Of a DNA stretch of 64,000 nt, positions 55,257 through 62,968 are shown one piece after another. Under the pieces are notes generated by a model. That model was not told the DNA's origin. It saw only the letters and a list, made by a program, of their open reading frames with translations, and ran no database searches. Both the position numbers and the translations under genes were made by a program. Source of the stretch: UBA8079 sp965205535 (GTDB lineage: Bacteria; Pseudomonadota; Alphaproteobacteria; UBA6615); the NCBI GenBank assembly GCA_965205535.1, contig CBDBHH010000005.1:124001-188000 (forward strand), written 5' to 3'. The number at the start of each line of letters is the position of its first letter. Position 1 is the first letter of the stretch.

Positions 55257-56411
55257 TCAATCCGCGTCCATCACGAGGGCGCACAATACTTCCGCTGTTT
55301 GCGTGGCGACCCTGGCCGGCTCCCACAATCGCCATGCGGCGTCTTGCACTTCCTGTGCTTTCTCGATCCGCTTGCGAGAGTTGCCCTCCATATCCCGCAG
55401 CGCCGATGCGTAAGCACCGGGCTGCGCATCCACGTATACAGCGCCAAGACTTGCATATTCCGGCGACTCCGCTGCGGGCAAGCGATTTACGATCACAGGC
55501 AGACCGGAAAGCGTCGCCTCCATCACGGTTTTGGGCGATTCACGAAACGCGCTGTGTGCGACCAAAACGTCGTAGCGCGACAATTCTGCGCAGAGTTCGC
55601 GGTTTTCCATGGCGCGAACAAAGGTGGTTCGGCGTCCTACTCCACTCTCCTCGGCGATGCGTTGTGCGGCCTCATGGAGCAGTCCGTCACCGATGAGTGT
55701 CAATTCGACATTCGGCGCTGTCTTGAGGGCCGCGACGACAGGCCGGGGATCACGGCCGGGTATCTGACGTCCCAGCCAAAGCGCGCGCATAGGAATGCCG
55801 GACCGTGCGTTCACGGGCGGGCGCGCCGTGATACCAACAACGTTGGGCACCACGACTGTGCGCTCCGCAATGTCGGGGGGAAGAAAATCGCGGATCGGCG
55901 CATACACCGCCATGACCGCGCCGGCATCCCGCAGCGCCTGCAGCACCGATGGCAGCAAGAGCCGCCGCCAAAGTCGATCCCGTGTACCCAGATACCGCGA
56001 CTGAATCTTCGGGTCAGGCGTCGAATGGAGGCTCACAGCGAAGGGTATTCGGGTCTCACGTCCGACAACCGCGGCCGCCACCGCTGCCAGGCCATCACCA
56101 TAAGCGCGGACAACATCCGGTGGATTCGATGCCACCAATCCAGACAGACGCGTCAGCAATGAGGCCAGCCGGCCCGGGTGCAACCCGGCTGAGGCCAGCA
56201 TCAACCCGCGCCGATTGATTCCGGCATTCACGTAATGCGGCTGCGCCGGGGCACACAGGCGCGCAATCGTCTCGTCCGTCGGCCGGTCTTCGACCAGTCC
56301 CAGTACCGTCACGGTGTCAAAAACCCCGGCGGGATTGAAATAACCATCCAGGATTTCACCCTTGGCCTCCCATTCGGAAATTCGATCTTCTAGAACAACC
56401 ATCAGGTGCAT
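55257..56411 (-). CDS. Glycosyltransferase, GT4-like (384 aa)
   Basis: GT-B pattern: an N-terminal acceptor domain (PDVVRAYGDGLAAVAAAVVG, PFAVSLHSTPDPKIQSRYLG), then a donor domain with MRALWLGRQIPGRDPRPVV, ELTLIGDGLLHEAAQRIAEE and YDVLVAHSAFRESPKTVMEA, the last with the conserved Glu-x7-Glu-type acidic pair. It adds a sugar to the surface polysaccharide repeat. Twenty-four bases upstream of the epimerase gene. Confidence 0.86.
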   Translation of the reverse strand: MHLMVVLEDRISEWEAKGEILDGYFNPAGVFDTVTVLGLVEDRPTDETIARLCAPAQPHYVNAGINRRGLMLASAGLHPGRLASLLTRLSGLVASNPPDVVRAYGDGLAAVAAAVVGRETRIPFAVSLHSTPDPKIQSRYLGTRDRLWRRLLLPSVLQALRDAGAVMAVYAPIRDFLPPDIAERTVVVPNVVGITARPPVNARSGIPMRALWLGRQIPGRDPRPVVAALKTAPNVELTLIGDGLLHEAAQRIAEESGVGRRTTFVRAMENRELCAELSRYDVLVAHSAFRESPKTVMEATLSGLPVIVNRLPAAESPEYASLGAVYVDAQPGAYASALRDMEGNSRKRIEKAQEVQDAAWRLWEPARVATQTAEVLCALVMDAD

Positions 56412-56442
56412 CGGGAGGTCTGCTTTCGATTCTGAATTGAAG

Positions 56443-58374
56443 TCATCGCGATATCGTATCCAAACCCTCGACCAAATCCACAGAGATGATCCGCCGGGCG
56501 CCGGTCAATGTCGCGCCGGTATTGTCTGCCACACAAAGTCGATATAGCCGACCGTCGGCGGGCACCGACATCGCATTTCCGACGAGGACCTCCGTACGGC
56601 CGGCACTCCCGGGTGATCTCGACAAGTCGTGCAGAAACACAATCGCCGTTCCGGCCGGGAGTTGGTTCAGATCGGCAAAACGATATGTCAACGGATGTAG
56701 GCCGGCATGAAAGGCTGATTCGGATGTCGCGGCCGGCCAGTGCGTTCCGGATCCGCCCGGACCGATTTTGACAACCGGGCTGTCCCTGCCGAGGCGCGCC
56801 AGAACCGGGTCGCCCGCCAAACAAGCCGGGTGCAGCACGGTCGTCTGCAACGGGCCATAGGAGCCTCCCGCCAACCATGGCACCACCAACATAAGGGCGA
56901 ATGTTGCGAGGATCATGAACCATGTGGTCCCGGTCCCGGCCGCGCCTTGTCCTGCCAGACGCCGGTGCCGACCCTGTTCGCGCCTGTGAGCCCCGCGCTG
57001 GCCCGCCAAGGCCAGAAGGCCTCCGGCGACCATGGCGCCACCCCATGCGCGTGGATCTCCGCCTGTCACCAACTGCGGTAAGGCCAGTACGATAACCAAC
57101 GCGCCGCCCCAGATCACAGCGCGACGACCGGGAATGGTCTCCATGAAGCGTACGAACCCCAACGCAACCAGCACGCCGTCGATGGCAATTGTGACAGCGA
57201 AGACCCGCAAATCACCTTCGATCGATAAAACCGGCGCCGATACCACGACACCAACAAACATCGCGGCGAGAGCACGTTCCAGGTCTGTGCCCACGCGTCG
57301 CAACAGCGCGGCGATGCCCCACAACCAAAAGGCCCCCAAGACCACGCGCGCGGGCACCCAAGGGATGTAGATGAGCAGACGCTGGAGATATTCGAGCCAC
57401 CCCTGCGCCAACCCGGCCAACAGCAACTGCGGCTGCGAACGGATGAGATCAAGCGCTGCGCCATAAATCTGATCGCTGGATGCGCCCGGCAAACGCGTGA
57501 GCGCGTATGTCCATCGCTCGCCGCCAGACGCCAGACCGTAGAGCGTGTAGGAGAAATTCGAATGAATCTCCACCGCGACGCCCCCCAACGAGGCCAAAAT
57601 AGCGGTGCCCGGCAGAAACCCGGCCGCCGCCATGACCACGACCAACCCCGCCAGGCGCCATCGCCTGAGGGAGGGCATGTCGCGCACCACGAATGGCCAT
57701 AATGCGAGGGCCGGCAAGACGAAGAACGCGCCTGCGCGCGCATTCAGCGCAACGCTCAAAACGAATACGCCAGCTCCGAGCAAATACGCGGAGCGACGCT
57801 CCACGCCCGACAAGAACAGGGTCAGGCCACCAACGCCCAACACGAAGCCCAGATTTTCGGTTAGCGCGGCCACAGAGAGTGTTGCCATGAACGATGCGAG
57901 AACCGCGACGGAAAACAGCCCTGCCCCGGTGCCCCAACGCCGCGCGGTGGCCCAGGCAGTTACGAAAATCGCCGCCCCGTTCATAGCGGCCTGAAGCAGA
58001 AGTGCCAGTTGCAATTCCAACCCGGAGAGCCGGAGCAGACCCGCGAGATAAAGCGAGTAGGTCGGGCGGCGCTGGCAGAACGCCGACAACCCCTCGCCAT
58101 CGAGCACAGAAAGGGCACAGCCATAGTAACCTGCCGCGTCATTCCACGGCAGGAGACCGGCGATCGCATTGGGGTGGGTGCGACCGGCCAGCCAGTAGCC
58201 AAACAACGGCAGAAGGGCCGCAGCAGCGGTCATGGCCAACATGAAGATGGCCAACGGCAATCGATTCTGAAGCGCCCCCGGCATTGCGACCGCAAGAACT
58301 GCGACCGCAATGAAAAACGGGGCCAGCCACATGGTGGCGTCCGTCACTAGAATTTGGACCAGAGTGGCGGCCAC
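56443..58374 (-). CDS. Large polytopic membrane protein, GT39/PMT-like, in a polysaccharide locus (643 aa)
   Basis: The GTG at 58374 has GGAGG six bases upstream. About twelve helices, an early periplasmic acidic loop (LPWNDAAGYYGCALSVLDGEG), and a soluble C-terminal part (about 545-643) fit the GT-C plan of lipid-linked sugar transferases; the acidic WNDA motif would be the catalytic Asp site. I do not recognise a specific family, so the name is cautious. It heads the minus-strand operon with the glycosyltransferase and epimerase genes. Confidence 0.6.
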   Translation of the reverse strand: MAATLVQILVTDATMWLAPFFIAVAVLAVAMPGALQNRLPLAIFMLAMTAAAALLPLFGYWLAGRTHPNAIAGLLPWNDAAGYYGCALSVLDGEGLSAFCQRRPTYSLYLAGLLRLSGLELQLALLLQAAMNGAAIFVTAWATARRWGTGAGLFSVAVLASFMATLSVAALTENLGFVLGVGGLTLFLSGVERRSAYLLGAGVFVLSVALNARAGAFFVLPALALWPFVVRDMPSLRRWRLAGLVVVMAAAGFLPGTAILASLGGVAVEIHSNFSYTLYGLASGGERWTYALTRLPGASSDQIYGAALDLIRSQPQLLLAGLAQGWLEYLQRLLIYIPWVPARVVLGAFWLWGIAALLRRVGTDLERALAAMFVGVVVSAPVLSIEGDLRVFAVTIAIDGVLVALGFVRFMETIPGRRAVIWGGALVIVLALPQLVTGGDPRAWGGAMVAGGLLALAGQRGAHRREQGRHRRLAGQGAAGTGTTWFMILATFALMLVVPWLAGGSYGPLQTTVLHPACLAGDPVLARLGRDSPVVKIGPGGSGTHWPAATSESAFHAGLHPLTYRFADLNQLPAGTAIVFLHDLSRSPGSAGRTEVLVGNAMSVPADGRLYRLCVADNTGATLTGARRIISVDLVEGLDTISR

Positions 58375-58453
58375 GCTACGCCTCCGGAACGGAGTATCCT
58401 GAAGGAAACACCACCCCAGGCCGCGCTTCAGCCAAGATCAACAAGGGGGGAAA

Positions 58454-58528
58454 TGGTGGGCACGGCTGGGATTGAACCAGCGACCCCTGCGATGTCAACA
58501 CAGTGCTCTCCCGCTGAGCTACGCGCCC
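58454..58528 (-). tRNA. tRNA-Val (anticodon GAC)
   Basis: The minus strand folds as a full cloverleaf. Acceptor stem GGGCGCG pairs with CGTGCCC (one G-T pair), the D-arm contains GCTCAGCGGGAGAGC, and the anticodon loop TTGACAT gives anticodon GAC. The T-arm is GCTGGTTCAATCCCAGC. Discriminator A is followed by an encoded CCA (58456-58454). It is just right of the polysaccharide locus. Confidence 0.95.
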
Positions 58529-58652
58529 CACCTGATACGGGTTTCAGCGTTATCGGCGGCTTTCCGTTTCCGGTCTTCCGTCCACAACAGGGGCGGGTGA
58601 TACACCGCACCCCCGCCAATGGCAAGGGGCGCACCCGCCAATTTCACAAGCG

Positions 58653-58982
58653 TTACCGCTTGTACTCAATTTCGTAGCCAACGACGTCCGTGTCACCCGT
58701 GTTGACCGCATTATGCTCCACCGGCGCCGAATAGGATCCGGCCTTTCCCGGCTCGTAGCTGAACACCTTTGTGGTGCCATCAGCGAAATGGGATGTGAGT
58801 TCGCCTGCGGTGAGATAGATCACCACATAATCGAGTTCATGGGTGTGCCAACCGGTCTGTTCGCCCGGCTTGATCGTATATTTGATGACGCGTGAGCGGT
58901 CATCTTCATGGACGATCTCGCTCAGCTCCGCCGTGCGGTCGTCTGCATCGGCTGTGTAGTTGATTTCAGCAGTGTTGGACAC
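58653..58982 (-). CDS. Small cupin-domain protein (109 aa)
   Basis: Single cupin: IKPGEQTGWHTHELDYVVIY gives the first metal-ligand motif (two His and a downstream acidic residue), and SYSAPVEHNAVNTGD the second His. The whole is the minimal beta-barrel size. Possible role in binding or isomerising a small acid; no partner is apparent from neighbours (a tRNA gene on one side, cpdR on the other). Confidence 0.85.
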   Translation of the reverse strand: MSNTAEINYTADADDRTAELSEIVHEDDRSRVIKYTIKPGEQTGWHTHELDYVVIYLTAGELTSHFADGTTKVFSYEPGKAGSYSAPVEHNAVNTGDTDVVGYEIEYKR

Positions 58983-59040
58983 GAGCGCCCCCCCGTTTTT
59001 ATCGTTGCATCCAGGCTACTATAGCAAGAACGCAAGCCCG

Positions 59041-59406
59041 TCAGGCAACCTGCTCTTCGAGGATCGCGTCGACATGATCCACCAGATCGCGCAGGTGGAA
59101 GGGCTTCGACAGGACCTTGGTATCACCCATCTTCTCTCGGGCATTCATCGCCACTGCCGCGAAGCCTGTGATGAATAATACCTTGAGATCCGCATTCACC
59201 TTGTTGGCCTGACGCGACACCTCGATGCCGTCTATTCCCGGCATCACAATGTCCGCGATCAACAACTCATAGGCGCGTTCCGACACCGCGTCGAGGGCCG
59301 CCAGGCCATCGGGTACAGCTGTGACATCATGGCCGCTGCGTTCGAGCGCGCGGGTCAGGAACTCACGCATCGATTGATCATCTTCGGCGAGCAGGATTCG
59401 CGCCAT
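59041..59406 (-). CDS. cpdR: Single-domain response regulator CpdR-like (121 aa)
   Basis: A receiver domain only: acidic pocket LLAEDDQSMREFL, phosphoacceptor Asp in LLIADIVMPGIDG, the Thr/Ser of LFITGFA, and the Lys of VLSKPFHLRDLV. Length and sequence match CpdR, which in alphaproteobacteria controls the ClpXP protease during the cell cycle. It lies beside an N-formylglutamate amidohydrolase gene on the opposite strand, an arrangement I recall from other alphaproteobacteria but cannot verify here. Confidence 0.88.
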   Translation of the reverse strand: MARILLAEDDQSMREFLTRALERSGHDVTAVPDGLAALDAVSERAYELLIADIVMPGIDGIEVSRQANKVNADLKVLFITGFAAVAMNAREKMGDTKVLSKPFHLRDLVDHVDAILEEQVA

Positions 59407-59601
59407 CTAACCCGTGTCCCTTCAGCATTTCTGTCAATTTTCGCGCAGCCATCGCGGCCGCCAGAGGCTAGCCCGAACCTGTTTCAAAAGGGTGAAGAAA
59501 ATCGACTGCCGCCACCAGCTCCCCGTCTTTTCGCTCACGTCGAAACACGCATACGTGTCAAGGGTGACAGCCTGACTGCTTTTCGCTACATCAAACATGT
59601 T

Positions 59602-60486
59602 ATGGACCGCGAAACCGTCAATGATTCAGACGCCGCGATAGAGATTCTCGCGCCCGCAGAACAGCGTGTGCCGCTGGTTTTCTCGTCGCCCCATAGCGGA
59701 CGGGCCTATCCCGACGCTTTCCTCGCCGCGTCCAGGCTCGATGCGCATGCCATCCGGCGCTCTGAAGATTCATTTGTCGACGAACTGTTCGCACAGGTGC
59801 CTCATCACGGCGCGCCGCTGTTGAAGGCATTGTTTCCACGTGCCTTCGTGGATCCCAATCGCGAGCCCTACGAGCTCGATCCGGCCATGTTCATCGAGGC
59901 GCTTCCCACGTTCGTCAACAGGCACTCACCCAGAGTCGCAGCCGGCCTTGGCACGATCGCGCGCGTGGTCGCCAACGGCGCGGAGATCTACGCCTGCAAG
60001 CTTCCCTTCGCCGAAGCCCGCGAACGAATTGAGCGCTGCTATCAGCCCTATCATGAAGCGCTGGAAGACCTGATCACGCAGACCCGCACCGCGTTTGGCA
60101 CCTGCATTCTCATCGACTGCCATTCGATGCCGTCCATCGGTGGACCGATGGAGAATGATGCCGGGCGCCGCCGCCAGGTGGATTTCATCCTTGGCGATGC
60201 CCATGGACGGGCCTGCAACCGGTCCCTGACGGGTCTGGTCGAGGAAACATTGCGGGATATGGGTTACACCGTCGTTCGTAATGCCCCCTATTCGGGCGGC
60301 TTCATCACCCGCAATTATGGCCGCCCCGAAACCGGCGTGCATGCACTGCAGATCGAGATCAACCGCGCGCTTTACATGGACGAGGCGACCATCGAACGCA
60401 CAGACGGCCTCGCGGAAGTCGCTGAGAATATGAGCCTGCTGGCCGCCCGGCTGGCCGCGCTTGAACCTGCGGCACTCGCCGCCTGA
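59602..60486 (+). CDS. N-formylglutamate amidohydrolase (294 aa)
   Basis: The frame is open from 59329, but the ATG at 59602 starts the homologous protein (VPLVFSSPHSGRAYPDAFL). Other motifs are FPRAFVDPNREPYELDPAMF, FGTCILIDCHSMPSIGGP with the catalytic His, and FITRNYGRPETGVHALQIEI. The family hydrolyses N-formyl-L-glutamate to formate and glutamate at the end of histidine breakdown, though many alphaproteobacterial members outside hut operons have no proven role. The PAT-like gene follows after eight bases. Confidence 0.9.
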   Translation: MDRETVNDSDAAIEILAPAEQRVPLVFSSPHSGRAYPDAFLAASRLDAHAIRRSEDSFVDELFAQVPHHGAPLLKALFPRAFVDPNREPYELDPAMFIEALPTFVNRHSPRVAAGLGTIARVVANGAEIYACKLPFAEARERIERCYQPYHEALEDLITQTRTAFGTCILIDCHSMPSIGGPMENDAGRRRQVDFILGDAHGRACNRSLTGLVEETLRDMGYTVVRNAPYSGGFITRNYGRPETGVHALQIEINRALYMDEATIERTDGLAEVAENMSLLAARLAALEPAALAA

Positions 60487-60494
60487 GACGAACT

Positions 60495-61064
60495 TTGTCT
60501 GCGGCCCCCGACCAGGCGAGTTTGTTCACGCTGCGCGACGCTTGTGCCGATGATGCGCGCGCCATTCAGAAAATCTATGCCACCCATGTTCTGACCGGGC
60601 TTTCTTCGTTCGAGGAAGTCCCGCCCGATGCCGCCGAGATGGCGCAACGCATAGTGACAATTCAGGAACAGGGCCTGCCGTATATCGTCGCTGACGCCAA
60701 CGGCCGGCTGGGCGGCTATGCCTATGCCAGTCCTTTTCGCACGCGGTCCGCGTATCGCTACACCGTCGAGGATTCGGTCTATATCGCGAATGACGCACTG
60801 CGCCGTGGTCTGGGACGAACCCTGCTCACGGAGGTGATTTCACGTTGCAGCGCGGCGGGCTTCCGGCAGATGGTCGCGGTGATCGGCGGCAGTGACAACC
60901 ATGGCTCGATCGGCCTGCACGAACATCTCGGATTTGAGATGGTCGGGACCATGCCGGCCGTCGGCTTCAAGTTCGGCCGCTGGGTCGACGGCGTGCGCAT
61001 GCAGCGTGCTCTTGGCCCCGGCGCCACATTACCGCCTGATGAAGTTACCGGCGACGAGAGATAG
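60495..61064 (+). CDS. GNAT N-acetyltransferase, phosphinothricin-acetyltransferase-like (189 aa)
   Basis: Opens with a TTG (60495) just after the previous stop. GNAT motifs: AIYATHVLTGLSSFEEVPP-like start (IYATHVLTGLSSFEE), YAYASPFRTRSAYRYTVEDS, the acetyl-CoA loop RRGLGRTLLTEVI, and GSIGLHEHLGFEMVGTM followed by GFKFGRWVDGVRMQ. This is the PAT/Bar layout. Members acetylate phosphinothricin or, more generally, amino acids such as methionine derivatives. The start codon is less certain than the rest. Confidence 0.86.
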   Translation: MSAAPDQASLFTLRDACADDARAIQKIYATHVLTGLSSFEEVPPDAAEMAQRIVTIQEQGLPYIVADANGRLGGYAYASPFRTRSAYRYTVEDSVYIANDALRRGLGRTLLTEVISRCSAAGFRQMVAVIGGSDNHGSIGLHEHLGFEMVGTMPAVGFKFGRWVDGVRMQRALGPGATLPPDEVTGDER

Positions 61065-61115
61065 ACGCGTTGCCATAGACCCCGGCGCTAAACACGGACC
61101 TGCGGAGCAAACCCC

Positions 61116-61907
61116 ATGAGAATGGACGGCGTTATTGATCAGGCCTATGAGCGTTACACGGATGAGGACCACGCCGTGTGGCGCGATCTATATCGTCGCC
61201 AAACTGCGCTCCTCCCCGGCCGGGTTTGCAAAGAGTTCATGGGAGGTCTCAAGGCCCTGGCCATCGGCGAGGACGGTATTCCCGAGTTCGCCAGACTGTC
61301 AGATGCACTGGAGCCGATCACAGGTTGGCGGATCGTCGCAGTACCAGGTCTGATTCAGGAGGAAATATTCTTCGCGCACCTGGCCGCGCGTCGATTTCCG
61401 GTGACCAACTGGATTCGTAAGCGCGAAAGCATGGACTATTTGCAGGAACCGGATGTCTTTCACGATCTGTTCGGCCATGTCCCACTGCTCACCAACCCCG
61501 CCGTCGCAGACTATATGGCCGCCTATGGGCGTGGCGGCCTCAAGGCAATGAAGCTTGGTGCCTTGGACATGCTGGCACGCTTGTACTGGTACACTGTCGA
61601 GTTTGGTCTGGTCGCAACCCCCGAGGGATTGCGCATCTTCGGCGCGGGCATCGTGTCTTCGAAAGGCGAGAGCCTCTACTGCCTGGACGACCCCGCACCC
61701 AATCGTATTCGTTTCGATCTGAAGCGAATTCTGTGTTCGCGTTATCGGATAGATGATTTCCAGGAAACATATTTCGTCATCGAGTCATTCGACTCACTTG
61801 TCGCCGCCACGTTGCCGGATTTCGCGCCAATCTATGAAGAGGTCCGCAATCTGGATGAAATCAACGCCGGCGAACTCATCGCCGAAGATCTGCCCGTCAC
61901 CGACTGA
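61116..61907 (+). CDS. phhA: Phenylalanine 4-monooxygenase (263 aa)
   Basis: Biopterin-dependent aromatic amino-acid hydroxylase of the short bacterial type. Iron ligands are His116 and His121 in VFHDLFGHVPLL and Glu162 in LYWYTVEFGL, with the same spacings as known bacterial enzymes. Other matches are WRIVAVPGLIQEEIFF near 71-86 and EGLRIFGAGIVSSKGESLYC. It converts phenylalanine to tyrosine with a pterin cofactor and oxygen. Fifty-one bases after the acetyltransferase stop; no separate promoter is obvious. Confidence 0.95.
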   Translation: MRMDGVIDQAYERYTDEDHAVWRDLYRRQTALLPGRVCKEFMGGLKALAIGEDGIPEFARLSDALEPITGWRIVAVPGLIQEEIFFAHLAARRFPVTNWIRKRESMDYLQEPDVFHDLFGHVPLLTNPAVADYMAAYGRGGLKAMKLGALDMLARLYWYTVEFGLVATPEGLRIFGAGIVSSKGESLYCLDDPAPNRIRFDLKRILCSRYRIDDFQETYFVIESFDSLVAATLPDFAPIYEEVRNLDEINAGELIAEDLPVTD

Positions 61908-61924
61908 ACGCAGCAGCAATAGCG

Positions 61925-61953
61925 CAAAAAAAAGGGCCGTGGAAACCACGGCC
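61925..61953 (-). terminator. Strong intrinsic terminator pointing leftwards
   Basis: GGGCCGTGG (61933-61941) pairs perfectly over 9 bp with CCACGGCCC (61945-61953) around a three-base loop. The U-tract is on the minus strand: eight A residues lie at 61925-61932 on the plus strand, while the plus-strand side after 61953 has no T-run. So the hairpin best ends a minus-strand transcript coming from 62180-61954, although no minus-strand protein gene is visible there. Confidence 0.7.
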
Positions 61954-62182
61954 CGAAGTCATAGGGAGGAAACGCTTTAAGGCGACACCGCAGTACGATG
62001 CCGCAATGCAATATATATTTTTTGCGTACGCGAAATCAAGGGAAACGGTAACAACCAGCCGTTATTAAAAGATAATTTTCCGTTCTCCGAACCATATTGA
62101 AATATTATTTCACCAAAATGGTGCGTCGCAATGTAAACTCGCAGCGCCCCACTGGCACGGCGTTTGCGACGAACCTGTCGCC
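61954..62182. other. AT-rich intergenic region, possible minus-strand small RNA
   Basis: No protein gene is supported on either strand. The stretch 62000-62130 is much AT-richer than its surroundings (TATATATTTTTT, AATATTATTT). It should carry the promoter of the transglycosylase gene at 62183 and, given the leftward terminator at 61925-61953, perhaps that of a minus-strand non-coding RNA of about 100-200 nt. This is inference. Confidence 0.3.
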
Positions 62183-62860
62183 ATGCCGATGATATTTCCT
62201 GCCACCCGCCAGTGTTTCCTGGTATCCGCCGTCGCCGTCACCCTTTTCTGGTTGGGGAGCGGGATCGACTCACGGTCCGCCAACGCCCTGGAAACGCACG
62301 ATATTTGTGCGTCGGCAATCGGTCACGCCGAGCGTGATCGCAACATCCCCAACGACCTTTTGACGGCGATCGCGCAGACGGAATCCGGCCGCTGGGATGG
62401 CGAACGGGAGGCAGTATTTGCCTGGCCATGGACAGTCACGAACGGCCCGGACGGACGATTTTTCCCAACCAAGGCCGAAGCCATGGCGCATGTCCGGGAC
62501 CTGCAAGCGCGCGGTATACGAAACATCGATGTCGGCTGCATGCAAATCAACCTGCACCATCATCCGCATGCATTTCGTGATCTGGATCGGGCCTTCGACC
62601 CCGCCGCAAACACCGCCTATGCCGCCCAGTTTCTGAGCGGTCTTTTCGATGCCCACAAATCCTGGGGTGAGGCAATCCGGCGCTACCATTCGAAGAACGC
62701 AAAGTTCAACCGCCCCTATCATGAGAAGGTGGTACGGGCTTGGAACGCGGCCCGGCAAACTTCCGCTGAGGCGCATCGCCAGTCGGTCATCGCGGCACAT
62801 CTCGCCCAACGCGCGCGCTGGCGTGCGGAGCGGGAAGCGCAACTGGCTGCTGCGCGGTAA
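62183..62860 (+). CDS. Periplasmic lytic transglycosylase, SLT-type (225 aa)
   Basis: Signal peptide at residues about 1-35 (LVSAVAVTLFWLGSGI). The SLT core follows: NIPNDLLTAIAQTESGRWDG with the catalytic Glu of TESG, then NIDVGCMQINLHHHP and WGEAIRRYHSKNAKFNRPYH. The end is an Ala/Arg-rich helical tail. Cleaves peptidoglycan glycan strands; short members often serve flagella or secretion systems. No partner genes are seen beside it. Confidence 0.9.
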   Translation: MPMIFPATRQCFLVSAVAVTLFWLGSGIDSRSANALETHDICASAIGHAERDRNIPNDLLTAIAQTESGRWDGEREAVFAWPWTVTNGPDGRFFPTKAEAMAHVRDLQARGIRNIDVGCMQINLHHHPHAFRDLDRAFDPAANTAYAAQFLSGLFDAHKSWGEAIRRYHSKNAKFNRPYHEKVVRAWNAARQTSAEAHRQSVIAAHLAQRARWRAEREAQLAAAR

Positions 62861-62968
62861 CGCTCTCCCTGCTGCCCTGCGCGCATGACCGCCTTGGACG
62901 GCGCATAAGCCTCATGGCATGGTGCTGTGCCCGTTGAGCAATGAGCCCGTCGAGGAACCAGTCACACG

